A DNA stretch of 64,000 nt from Chitinimonas arctica (lineage in GTDB: Bacteria > Pseudomonadota > Gammaproteobacteria > Burkholderiales > Chitinimonadaceae). The position numbers and the translations under genes are program-made. This document shows, one piece after another, positions 17,065-25,107 of this stretch (positions are counted from its first letter, which is position 1; each line of letters begins with the position of its first letter). The stretch covers positions 4,836,001 through 4,900,000 of the forward strand of contig NZ_CP041730.1 in assembly GCF_007431345.1 (NCBI RefSeq). Reading direction: 5' to 3'. The notes below the pieces were generated by a model that did not search any database, had not been told where the DNA came from, and worked only from the letters and a program-made list of their open reading frames with translations.

Positions 17065-19410
17065 ATGAAAAGATTTTTCCTGTTCGTCGCCTGCTGTCTA
17101 CTTTCCTGCGCCGCCGTGGCTGCGCCCGGCGAGGAGCGTGGCTATGTCTATCTCTACAAACCGATGCTGTGGGTAGGTGCTGTCAAAGGGGACGTCTGCC
17201 GGGCTACTTCAGTGGAAGGCATCAAGAATATTGGCGAGTGTAAAGTGGTCCCTAACCCCGAACTCAACCAGTATCTCAAGATAGTTGGCTACTACAATGA
17301 CGGCTGGTCCTACACGGACATCATCTGTTATAGGCGTACTGACGGCGGTCCGGAAAACTGTCCGGCGCCAGTCTACCGCTTTGATGGTGCTTGCAAACCG
17401 GGCTGGGAGATCAGCTTCAATAATGGGGTGAGGCCGAGCAAGCAAGTCTGCCGTATGGCCGGTCCCAATAAAAATGTCTGCCCTGCCGGCTTTTCCATGC
17501 GGGAGGATGGCAGCTGCGGATGCCCAGCCGGCCAGGCATTCGATGTCCAGCAGGATAAATGCGCCGTCCCGACCAACCCTACCCAAAATACCCAGGATAA
17601 AACACCGCCGCAGGACGATTGCCAATGCAGCATCCCGGCTGCGATCGGCGATCCGATTGGTCTCGACCGAGGCCGGACCTTGATCGACGAAACCGATTAC
17701 GCCGCCACGGGCGCCTCATCGCTCGCCTTTGTCCGTCACTACGACAGCCTGCGGCGCGTGCCAAGCGGTACCGCCGCACGCGGCTGGGATGCCAGCGGCT
17801 GGCGCCACAACTACGATATCCGGCTATTCTCGCGCACCGGTTCCGATCGTATCGATATGGTTCTCCAGCTGGGCCAACGGACGCTATCGTTCCGCTTACT
17901 GGACGGGGAACCCCGTCGTTGGCAAGCCGATGCCGATGTGAACGCCAGCCTGACCGAACTGCCGACCGGCAGCGGTTGGGCGTATCGTGATAGCGACGAG
18001 CGCGTATGGACCTTTGATGCTTACCTCAATCCGCTCAGCCTGGTCCAGCGCAATGGCTACACCCTGACGTTCACCACCAATGCCAACCAGGACATCACCC
18101 TGGTGCGCGATAGCTTCCAGCGCCAACTGCGCATCGACTATGACGGCCTGCTGATCAAGCAAGTCACCCCGCCCAGCGGCAAGGTCATTACCTACGGCTA
18201 TGACGCCGGCAAGCTCGCTTCGGTCAGCCATGCCGATGGCACTCGCCGCCAATACCAGTACCTGGCCCGGGTGTCGCCGATTGCAGGCGCCCCGGCCATG
18301 CTGAGCGACCTGATCGACGAGAAACAGCAACCCTTCGCCCACTGGGAATACGACGCCACCACCGGCCTGACCACCGCCACCTGGGAAGCCGGCAAGCTCA
18401 ACCACTATCAGGTGGACCAGTACCAATTCGATGCCCAAAACCAGCTGCAATCGGTGCGTTTCACCGATCCGCTCGGCGTCAGCCATAGCTATGGCCAAGC
18501 CAGCCAGCTCGACGTGACCCGCCCCCGCCAGGAAACACGCAGCGGTGCCCGCGCCGGCGATCCCGTGCAGACCCGCAGCCAGATCTACGACACGCAAAAC
18601 AACCTGGCCAGCTACACCGACTTCGGCGGCACGACCACCACCTTCAAATACGACCTGGCTCGTAACCTGCAAATCGAACGCGTTGACGCCGCCGGCACGG
18701 ACAAAGCCACGACCACCCGCACCCAATGGTCGCCCAGCCTGCGTATCCCGCTGGCGATCTCCGCCCCCTCGCTGCGCACCACCTTTGTCCCCGATACCAA
18801 GGGCAATATCCTCAGCCGCACCGAGCAAGCCACCCTGGACCCCAACGGCAGCCAAGGCTTCAACGCCACCCTGACCGGCAGCGCCCGCGTCTGGCAGTAC
18901 ACCTACCACCCGAACGGCCTGCTGTGGACCATCACCGAGCCGGACCGGTCGGTGAGCACCTTCGTCTACGACACCCAGGGCAACCTCAGCCAAGCCACCG
19001 ACGGCGCCGGCCTGGTCACGCTCTATCAGGACTACACCCCGGCCGGCCAGGTGGGCCGCATCAAACAAACTGACGGAGTCGTTGTTACCCTGGGCTATGA
19101 CCTGCGCAACCGCCTCAAGACCCGCACGGTCGGCACGTTGGTGAGCACCTATAGCTATCACCCCACCGGCCAGCTAAGCCAGGTCGATACCCCCGACGGC
19201 CGCAAGCTGAACTACGACTACGACACGGCCCGCCGCCTGAGCGTGATCCGCGACAACGTCGGCAACCGCATCGTCTACACCCTCGATGCCATGGGCAATC
19301 GCAAGTTGACGGAGCTACAGGACAGCAGCAATAGCCTGGCCCAACTGGTCGCCCAGATCGACGCCGACCGCGCCCCGCTGGCCCGTCCTACCGCACGCAC
19401 TGCAAGCTAA
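17065..19410 (+). CDS. Rhs/YD-repeat protein, N-terminal half, exported
   Basis: The product is 781 residues, starting MKRFFLFVACCLLSCAAVAA, a clear Sec signal peptide. A Cys-rich segment (about 30-190) is followed by a DUF6531-like entry (DPIGLDRGRTL, SLAFVRHYDS) and YD repeats such as YDAGKLASV, YDTQGNLSQATDGAG and YDYDTARRL up to the stop. The protein ends in the middle of the repeat region, before any Rhs core. The next gene begins 6 bp later and carries on the repeats. Together they correspond to one normal Rhs shell. No VgrG or PAAR is present, so Sec export rather than type VI delivery is likely. Confidence 0.85.
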   Translation: MKRFFLFVACCLLSCAAVAAPGEERGYVYLYKPMLWVGAVKGDVCRATSVEGIKNIGECKVVPNPELNQYLKIVGYYNDGWSYTDIICYRRTDGGPENCPAPVYRFDGACKPGWEISFNNGVRPSKQVCRMAGPNKNVCPAGFSMREDGSCGCPAGQAFDVQQDKCAVPTNPTQNTQDKTPPQDDCQCSIPAAIGDPIGLDRGRTLIDETDYAATGASSLAFVRHYDSLRRVPSGTAARGWDASGWRHNYDIRLFSRTGSDRIDMVLQLGQRTLSFRLLDGEPRRWQADADVNASLTELPTGSGWAYRDSDERVWTFDAYLNPLSLVQRNGYTLTFTTNANQDITLVRDSFQRQLRIDYDGLLIKQVTPPSGKVITYGYDAGKLASVSHADGTRRQYQYLARVSPIAGAPAMLSDLIDEKQQPFAHWEYDATTGLTTATWEAGKLNHYQVDQYQFDAQNQLQSVRFTDPLGVSHSYGQASQLDVTRPRQETRSGARAGDPVQTRSQIYDTQNNLASYTDFGGTTTTFKYDLARNLQIERVDAAGTDKATTTRTQWSPSLRIPLAISAPSLRTTFVPDTKGNILSRTEQATLDPNGSQGFNATLTGSARVWQYTYHPNGLLWTITEPDRSVSTFVYDTQGNLSQATDGAGLVTLYQDYTPAGQVGRIKQTDGVVVTLGYDLRNRLKTRTVGTLVSTYSYHPTGQLSQVDTPDGRKLNYDYDTARRLSVIRDNVGNRIVYTLDAMGNRKLTELQDSSNSLAQLVAQIDADRAPLARPTARTAS

Positions 19411-19415
19411 ACCGA

Positions 19416-21731
19416 ATGAAATTCCCCAATCTGATACTCGCGGCAGCGCTGGCCCTCAGCCTGCCGCTGTCCGCTGCCACCGTCCAAACGATCAAGCGCG
19501 ACTTCGACCTGCACGGCAATCTCGCCAAGGAAATCCGCAACGACGGCGGCTGGACCGAATACACCCATACCCCCGGCGGCCTGGTCAAGACGCGTACCGA
19601 CGATCTGGGCCGGCTCAGCGTGTTCGAGTACGATGCACTCAAGCGCATGATCACCCGCACCGATACGGCCTTGGGTGTCACCCGCATCCAGCGCTTCGAC
19701 TACGATGGCCGCAACCGCCTGACCAAGTACACCGATCCGCGCGGCCTGGTCACTACCTATACGTATAACGGCTTCGACGAGATCCTGGTCCAGACCAGTC
19801 CCGACAGCGGCACCACCACCACGGTCCCCAATGGCAAGGGCGGCACCGACACCGTCACCGATGCCAAGCGGCAAACCACCAAGTACCGCTACGACACCGC
19901 CGGCCGCCTGGACAAGCTCACCTACGCCGACCAGAGCAACATCACCTTCGGCTACGGCACCACCGGCACACGGGCGGGCAAGTTACAACTGATCACCGAC
20001 TCGCAAGGCGATCAGATCAGCACCCCCTACGACGACCTCGGCCGTCCGATGGGCGAATGGCGCACCATCGCCGGCAAGCAGTACATCACCCGCGAAAACT
20101 ACGACAGCGCCGGTCGACTCAAGCAGCGGGTCTACCCCAGCGGCCGCACCATTACCTACAACTTCAACGCCGCCGGCCAGATCAACCAGATCCTGACCCA
20201 AGCCAATGCCACCGCCGCTACGGCTGTACTGGCCAAGGACATTACATACCGCCCCTTCGGTGCCGCGCAGAACTGGACCTACGGCAATGGTGAACTGCAC
20301 ACCAGCCGCTACGACCTCGACGGCCGCCTGACCCAGATCAGCCTGGGCGACAGCACCCTGACCCTGGGCTACGACACCGGCAGCCGCATCAAGACCCAGA
20401 AGATCAGCGGCGGCTGGTGGGAACGGCTGCTGCAAAAGCTGGGGCTGCCCGCTGGCCAGCAAAGTCAGTACGGTTACGACGGCTACGACCGCCTGAGCAG
20501 CTGGCAGGACGGCACCAAGAGCCAGGCCTACAAATACGATGCCAGCGACAATCGCACCGAACTGACCGTCAACGGTAAGGCCTTTGCCCAGCGCGTCGAG
20601 ACGACCAGCAACCGCCTGACCGCCAGCGACGGCCCGCAAAGCAGTGTCTACCAATATGACGCCAATGGCAGCCGAACCAGCGACACCAAGCAAAGCTACA
20701 TCTACAACGCCCGTGGCCGGCTGATCGCCGCCGCTGGTGCGCAATACGTGGTGAATGCCCTTGGTCAGCGCATCGTCAAGACCTACCAAGGCCAGACCAC
20801 GGTCTACCACTACGACATGCAAGGCCATCTGATCGCCGAAAGCGACCAGCTGGGCAATACCAAGCGGGAGTATGTCTATCTCGACGACACCCCGATCGCC
20901 GTGATCGATTTCGGTGCGGTCCGCTATATCCATACCGACCACCTGGGCACGGCACGTCTGATCACCGACGCCACCAAGCGGCCGATCTGGGCGTGGCAGG
21001 GCGAGCCGTTCGGCAATACACCGCCGAATGAGGATCCGGAGGGAACGGGCGGGGCTTATGCCTTCAATCTGCGCTTCCCCGGCCAGTATTACGACAAGGA
21101 ATCGGGGCTGTACTACAACTACTTCCGGGATTTTGATCCGGGACAAGGCCGCTATATCCAAAGTGACCCCATTGGCCTCAATGGCGGTCTCAACACCTAT
21201 GCCTATGTCGGGGGGAATCCGCTGAGTTATAGCGACCCAACAGGTAGGAGCGCGCTTGCACTTCCGGGCTTGGGTAGTTTTGGCGGGGTCGCAGGAGGTC
21301 TATCCGCCGGTGGTATTGAAGCTGCGCTTGCCAGCAACCCAATTGGCTGGGGTGTGGCTACCTTTGGAGCTGGGTATGCAATTGGGACAGAAATCAATAG
21401 TCATATTCCTAGTTCACCACTTGATCCTCTGCCCCTGCCATGGGGGGAGATGCCACCAAGAACACCTGTTCAAGAGGTAGAAGCAAAAGCTGAGTATGCG
21501 GCCTATAAGGCCGTCTGTAATGATCGTCCGGACCCCTCGGGGGATCCATGCCAAGATTTTCTAAATAACGCGGATCGTGCCCAAAGATGTGCACAGATGA
21601 GACAGGCGTGGGATGACAAATGGTGGCCTCAACGGCATGCTAGGGATATAGCATCCGAATGGCGGTCTTGGAAAAATAACATGCAAGACTACGCGAAATG
21701 TAAAGTGAATTGCTGGAAAAAAAGCAGATAG
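19416..21731 (+). CDS. Rhs/YD-repeat protein, C-terminal half with core and variable tip, exported
   Basis: The product is 771 residues. It begins with its own signal peptide (MKFPNLILAAALALSLPLSAA) and goes directly into YD repeats. The Rhs core ends near residue 608 with DPIGLNGGLNTYAYVGGNP. The variable tip (609-771) has a glycine-rich hydrophobic stretch followed by a Cys-rich acidic and basic tail (CQDF, RCAQMRQAWDD, CKVNCW). I cannot match the tip to a named toxin. The start is 5 bp after the stop of the preceding gene, so the two are translationally close. The small gene downstream is the expected immunity partner. Confidence 0.8.
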   Translation: MKFPNLILAAALALSLPLSAATVQTIKRDFDLHGNLAKEIRNDGGWTEYTHTPGGLVKTRTDDLGRLSVFEYDALKRMITRTDTALGVTRIQRFDYDGRNRLTKYTDPRGLVTTYTYNGFDEILVQTSPDSGTTTTVPNGKGGTDTVTDAKRQTTKYRYDTAGRLDKLTYADQSNITFGYGTTGTRAGKLQLITDSQGDQISTPYDDLGRPMGEWRTIAGKQYITRENYDSAGRLKQRVYPSGRTITYNFNAAGQINQILTQANATAATAVLAKDITYRPFGAAQNWTYGNGELHTSRYDLDGRLTQISLGDSTLTLGYDTGSRIKTQKISGGWWERLLQKLGLPAGQQSQYGYDGYDRLSSWQDGTKSQAYKYDASDNRTELTVNGKAFAQRVETTSNRLTASDGPQSSVYQYDANGSRTSDTKQSYIYNARGRLIAAAGAQYVVNALGQRIVKTYQGQTTVYHYDMQGHLIAESDQLGNTKREYVYLDDTPIAVIDFGAVRYIHTDHLGTARLITDATKRPIWAWQGEPFGNTPPNEDPEGTGGAYAFNLRFPGQYYDKESGLYYNYFRDFDPGQGRYIQSDPIGLNGGLNTYAYVGGNPLSYSDPTGRSALALPGLGSFGGVAGGLSAGGIEAALASNPIGWGVATFGAGYAIGTEINSHIPSSPLDPLPLPWGEMPPRTPVQEVEAKAEYAAYKAVCNDRPDPSGDPCQDFLNNADRAQRCAQMRQAWDDKWWPQRHARDIASEWRSWKNNMQDYAKCKVNCWKKSR

Positions 21732-21746
21732 AAAGGATTTGCCGCC

Positions 21747-22187
21747 ATGGCTAATGTACCAAATAGGGATGATTGGGGCGACTTAAGCGACTTCGACGTG
21801 GCTTATGCATATGAAAAATTCGGCGGGCGATCACGTAGTGAAATACAACTAGAGTTTGCGAAAAACGTTGTGCCATGTGCTTCGGATATTGCCGCAATGC
21901 CGCCGGTGCCGTTTCAATATTACTTGCTTGGGCTGGGTGATTATGTACTGTCCGAAAATTATGGCAGACAGTCACCAAGTGATGTAGCAGACTCATTCAT
22001 TTGGGTAGTAGAAGCACGCGCTGAAGACGATCCAGCGACGGTAAGAGTGATTATCAACGAGATCAATGCGGTTCTGGATTTTTTGACGGAGAACCAAAGT
22101 CGCCTTGAAATTTGTGAAGAGATTTATGGCGATCTGGGTCAGCGTACCGAGGCCATTAGAATAATGGCGACCGAACCCGGAGAGTAA
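21747..22187 (+). CDS. Putative immunity protein for the Rhs tip
   Basis: The product is 146 residues, strongly acidic, with no signal or membrane helix. It follows the rhs tip gene by 15 bp with AAAGGA before the ATG. Position directly after a variable rhs tip, small size, acidity and lower GC than the rhs body are the usual marks of a cognate immunity gene. The sequence itself does not match a family I recognise, so the role is inferred from context. Confidence 0.6.
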   Translation: MANVPNRDDWGDLSDFDVAYAYEKFGGRSRSEIQLEFAKNVVPCASDIAAMPPVPFQYYLLGLGDYVLSENYGRQSPSDVADSFIWVVEARAEDDPATVRVIINEINAVLDFLTENQSRLEICEEIYGDLGQRTEAIRIMATEPGE

Positions 22188-22313
22188 ACAGTAACGGCCG
22201 CACAGGCGTAGACGTTGAACAGCGGGACGAACTTCGCCAGCGCATTGGGCGCGCCGAACAACATCTGCTCCTGGGTGCGTGCCGATGGGTAAAAGTACCT
22301 CTGGGCAGTCGTC

Positions 22314-22522
22314 CTGTTTGCTGAAAACACGCATCTAGGGAAAAATGCGTGTCGTAGGGGCAGGCGTCGGGGTTTGTTGGGTTGTAAACCGTGCTGGCTC
22401 TAGGGAAAACGCGCTTTTAGCTGCGACCTTGCGTCTGAACAGGAGGTTTACAACTACCATCGCGATTTCGATCCAGGACAAGGCCGCTACCTGCAATCCG
22501 ACCCCATCGGCTTGGCTGGCGG
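22314..22522 (+). repeat. Rhs tip junction repeat, copy 1
   Basis: About 209 bp, nearly identical to 23805-24010. It runs from CTGTTTGCTGAAAACACG through a non-coding lead-in to the Rhs core end coding YNYHRDFDPGQGRYLQSDP. The copies differ by a few substitutions and by a 4-base gap (GCGC present here, absent in copy 2). It marks where an orphan rhs tip has been joined by homologous recombination. Confidence 0.8.
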
Positions 22523-23059
22523 ACTCAATACCTATGCCTATGTAAATGGCAATCCGCTGTCCGCAATAGATCCGCGTGGTTTGGATGCCTGGTGGCCGAA
22601 TAGCGGCTGGAATCGTGACGCTGGTCGGCGTCGCGATGCCCTGGACCGGGCTTACGATGCGGTCCACAACCCGTGGGAGGCGCCGACGTCGAAAGACACC
22701 ATGAATATGGCAGCGTATGATCGCACTGGCGCACTGGCGCAATGGCAGGTGTGGCGGCGAATGCGGCGGCGGGTGCCGCATGCAGAGTTATCAAGACGGA
22801 CGTTGAATTCTTGGCAAAGCAAACAAGGTATAGCGCCGGGAACATTAATGCAGGGACATCCACTCAAGAAGCCATTCGTGCGCTTGAAGTTAATGGCTAC
22901 ATGAAAACATTTAGTCAGGACGGTTCTATAGCAATATTAACGAAGGGTGCGAAGACTTATCGATTTTACCCGAAGTCCAAGTCCACCAGCGAGCCGTCTG
23001 CTACGATTACTTTTGATGGCGCGAAGAAAGCGTCCGCGAAAATTAGATTTGAAGAATAG
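22404..23059 (+). pseudogene. Orphan Rhs core end and toxin tip, frameshifted
   Basis: The open frame starts after a TAG and reads the Rhs core end (YNYHRDFDPGQGRYLQSDP, GGLNTYAYVNGNP) and a tip (RGLDAWWPNSGWNRDAG). At 22725-22740 the 8-mer ACTGGCGC is present twice in tandem; this shifts the frame. Removing one copy restores a continuous reading through AMAGVAANAAAGAACRV to the end at 23059. The last 90 residues (AIRALEVNGYMKTFSQDG, ILTKGAKTYRFYPKS) look like a small nuclease-type toxin domain, perhaps of the BECR ribonuclease fold, but this is a guess. It has no start codon of its own at the core. An immunity gene follows by 12 bp. Confidence 0.75.
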
Positions 23060-23070
23060 GGAATGGATAT

Positions 23071-23643
23071 ATGTTACTTACAGATGTTTCACCCGATGAT
23101 CTATTGTCAGAAAGACTATGTCAGGTTATAGACTGGAGCAAGGACTTGCCTGAAAATATATTTCATGAGAATGATTATCGGTTTCACTTCTTTGAGCGCT
23201 CGGTGCTGGATAATAGTGAGCTTTTACGAGGCATAGTAGAATCCAATTGGCGGACGTATGTCACAGATTCGTTTGTGTCCTTCGGCGTTCCTAAAACTAT
23301 CGCTTATGCGCAATTCATCTTGGAAGGCGACAAAATTGAGCATGAGCTCGTCACCCTTCAAAATAAATTCAAAGATTTTTTTGGTGGAACAGTAAATTAT
23401 CCAATTGTGCTTTCCAATAAAAATCTTGATTGGTTTGCATTTGAGAGCGCATACGAGGAGCTTGGCGTGCTTGCGGTTAGAGACAGCGACGTCAAAGCCG
23501 GTGAGTTTGTTGATTATTTTAACAATGGCGCACTGATTTCATGTGTAAACATGAAAGCAAATGCCCCAGGCTACTCCGAGCTGCTCCTCGAATTCAAAGG
23601 GTTAATTACTGTTTTGAATGAAAATTATTGTTCGAATTGTTGA
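23071..23643 (+). CDS. Putative immunity protein of the orphan Rhs tip
   Basis: The product is 190 residues, acidic, soluble, AT-rich in codon use. It starts 12 bp after the end of the tip at 22404-23059, with GGGAATGG upstream of the ATG. Size and position mark it as the immunity gene of that tip; it is intact although the toxin frame is broken, the expected order of decay. Residues FHFFERSVLDNSELLRG and KFKDFFGG show no family I recognise. Confidence 0.6.
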   Translation: MLLTDVSPDDLLSERLCQVIDWSKDLPENIFHENDYRFHFFERSVLDNSELLRGIVESNWRTYVTDSFVSFGVPKTIAYAQFILEGDKIEHELVTLQNKFKDFFGGTVNYPIVLSNKNLDWFAFESAYEELGVLAVRDSDVKAGEFVDYFNNGALISCVNMKANAPGYSELLLEFKGLITVLNENYCSNC

Positions 23644-23804
23644 GGTGTGTATATGAAGACCGCGCTCTGCTGACTCGTCCCATCGGCCTGCGCCAAGCCC
23701 TCTCGCTGCTTGTTCTCTCTTTTTCTTTAGCCGCGCATTGCGCGTATCCAGGCCTCTGCACCTGGGTACGTGGCGATATATAAAAGCGCCCCTAGACCGT
23801 CGCC
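23644..23804. other. Short gap after the orphan immunity gene
   Basis: About 160 bp without a convincing gene. Open frames on both strands are short and interrupted. The right end runs into the second copy of the rhs junction repeat. Confidence 0.3.
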
Positions 23805-24010
23805 CTGTTTGCTGAAAACACGCATCTAGGGAAAAATGCGGGTCGTAGGGGCAGGCGTCGGGGGGTGTTGGGTTGTAAACCATGCTGGCTCTAGGGAAAA
23901 CTTTTAGCTGCGATCTTGCGTCGGGACAGGAGGTTTACAACTACCATCGCGATTTCGATCCAGGACAAGGCCGCAACCTACAATCCGACCCCATTGGATT
24001 GGCTGGCGGG
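23805..24010 (+). repeat. Rhs tip junction repeat, copy 2
   Basis: Second copy of the 22314-22522 repeat, about 1490 bp downstream. It ends at the same place, just after the Rhs core sequence SDPIGLAGG. Two junction repeats in series bracket one toxin tip plus immunity gene, the arrangement expected from successive capture of rhs tips. Confidence 0.8.
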
Positions 24011-24073
24011 CTGCTTGCCCGCCAGCCAGGAGACATAAGTGAAATTATTTCCGCCTTTAATTTGGGCAAGTAA
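23882..24073 (+). pseudogene. Second orphan Rhs core fragment, tip lost
   Basis: The frame reads YNYHRDFDPGQGRNLQSDP and GLAGG, then leaves the Rhs pattern at once (LLARQPGDISEI) and stops. The tip seems deleted. Directly at the break a perfect 11-bp hairpin lies at 24001-24027 (GGCTGGCGGGC with GCCCGCCAGCC, loop TGCTT). Confidence 0.7.
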
Positions 24074-24338
24074 CATCTTGGTTTTAATTGCCCTTGTTTT
24101 TAATTCCCATGCGGCAACACAGTTCCAGTTGATTGATATGGGAGAGCCCGGGGATATAGAAAAATGGTCTTCGCTTACGATGATGTCGGGCTATGTGGGC
24201 CTATTTTTCTGGGTGGCTGCAATAGCATTATCGACACTCCTATTCTGGAAAACAGATCAGCTATCGAAGACATACAAGGTTTGGTTGCTAGGATTGAGCG
24301 TGGCTAGTTTCCCTATCGCCTTTGTTCTAATGTTCTAA
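24039..24338 (+). CDS. Small membrane protein, possible orphan immunity protein
   Basis: The product is 99 residues, GTG start with AGGAG eight bases upstream. It has an N-terminal helix (LIWASNILVLIALVF), and two further helices near residues 46-67 and 78-98 (FFWVAAIALSTLLFW; WLLGLSVASFPIAFVLMF). The first may be a signal anchor. It overlaps the end of the Rhs core fragment by 35 bp. Small multi-helix membrane proteins behind rhs tips often protect against pore-forming or periplasm-acting toxins; here the toxin tip is missing, so the role is inference. Confidence 0.5.
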   Translation: MKLFPPLIWASNILVLIALVFNSHAATQFQLIDMGEPGDIEKWSSLTMMSGYVGLFFWVAAIALSTLLFWKTDQLSKTYKVWLLGLSVASFPIAFVLMF

Positions 24339-24345
24339 GGTGAAG

Positions 24346-24603
24346 CTAGCCAGTCGGAATAATCCGGTCAAAAGCCGCTGCTGATTTAGCCTTACTCTTA
24401 ATCGTGGTATCGCCGTCAAAATGGTCCCTGTCGCCCTGGTCATTCAACCAAGGCGGCGGGCCTGGATCGGCGCAACCTTCCCAATACCCTGCTTCATAAG
24501 GTGGGGGTTCCTGCTCGTTAGCGTCATCTCTCCAGGGCGGCGGTTGGTCGTCGGTCGTCGTTTCGACCTCAGTTTGCGTACAGTTATTGGAACAAGTCCT
24601 ACA
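24346..24603 (-). pseudogene. C-terminal coding remnant, Pro- and acid-rich, unknown
   Basis: On the minus strand an 85-codon frame runs from after a TGA (24604-24606) to a TAG (24346-24348). It has no ATG, but the composition looks real: CRTCSNNCTQ, DDQPPPWRDD, PPPYEAGYWEGCADPGPPP, FDGDTTIKSKAKSAAAFDR. It resembles the Pro-rich end of a secreted or Rhs-type protein, read towards the rhs locus. The 5' part is missing. Function unknown. Confidence 0.4.
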
Positions 24604-24680
24604 TCAAAGCTAGCGCGGGCAACGCAGCAAGCGTGGCGCGATAGGAAAGGGGCCGGTATTTCCCGGTCGCCACTTTCCCG

Positions 24681-24932
24681 TTAAAGAAACCGCTCGCCAG
24701 CATGGTCCCGAAACATCTCGCTACGACGGGTGTATCCCAGCACGGTACGGGGATCGGTTTGCAACGTCACTTCAATGATGCGTTGCAGCGAGTCACCATG
24801 CTCTGCGGCGGATGTAAAAAAGCCGCTGCGTAAGCTGTGGGCCGCCAGCGGCCCATCTAGACCGCCTCGATCCGTCCAGCGCCTCAAGATCAAGCGTACC
24901 GACTGCGCCGAGAGCCGTCCCGCACCGCTTAG
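24681..24932 (-). pseudogene. Tyrosine recombinase, C-terminal fragment
   Basis: The minus-strand frame reads GRLSAQSVRLILRRW, then AAHSLRSGFFTSAAEHG and TVLGYTRRSEMFRDHAG. This is the end of the catalytic domain of a tyrosine site-specific recombinase, with the HxLR motif (H and R) and the nucleophile tyrosine in GYTRR. The fragment is about 75 residues of an expected 300 or more; a TGA at 24933-24935 closes it upstream. It is a relic of an integrase and shows that this spot has been an integration site. Confidence 0.7.
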
Positions 24933-25107
24933 TCATCGCCTGGCGCGGCTTAGCCTTGCTTAGTTGCTGCGTGGAGTGAGCTCGCCAACAATAAGCGCGC
25001 CGGATGATCTTGATTCGAGCTTCGATTATTCATTCCAGGTTCGGAGCAATTCCAAAATCAAAACCAGGCCACTACATCGTTGCAGTGGCCAACAGGAGGT
25101 TCAGAAA

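Noticed and set aside
17896..21161. Long minus-strand frames across the rhs genes
   Set aside because: They are low-complexity shadows of the YD repeats in the opposite strand.
22139..22330. Minus-strand frame containing a plausible peptide near the first rhs tip
   Set aside because: It overlaps the end of the immunity gene, has no ribosome-binding site, and the peptide is too short to judge.
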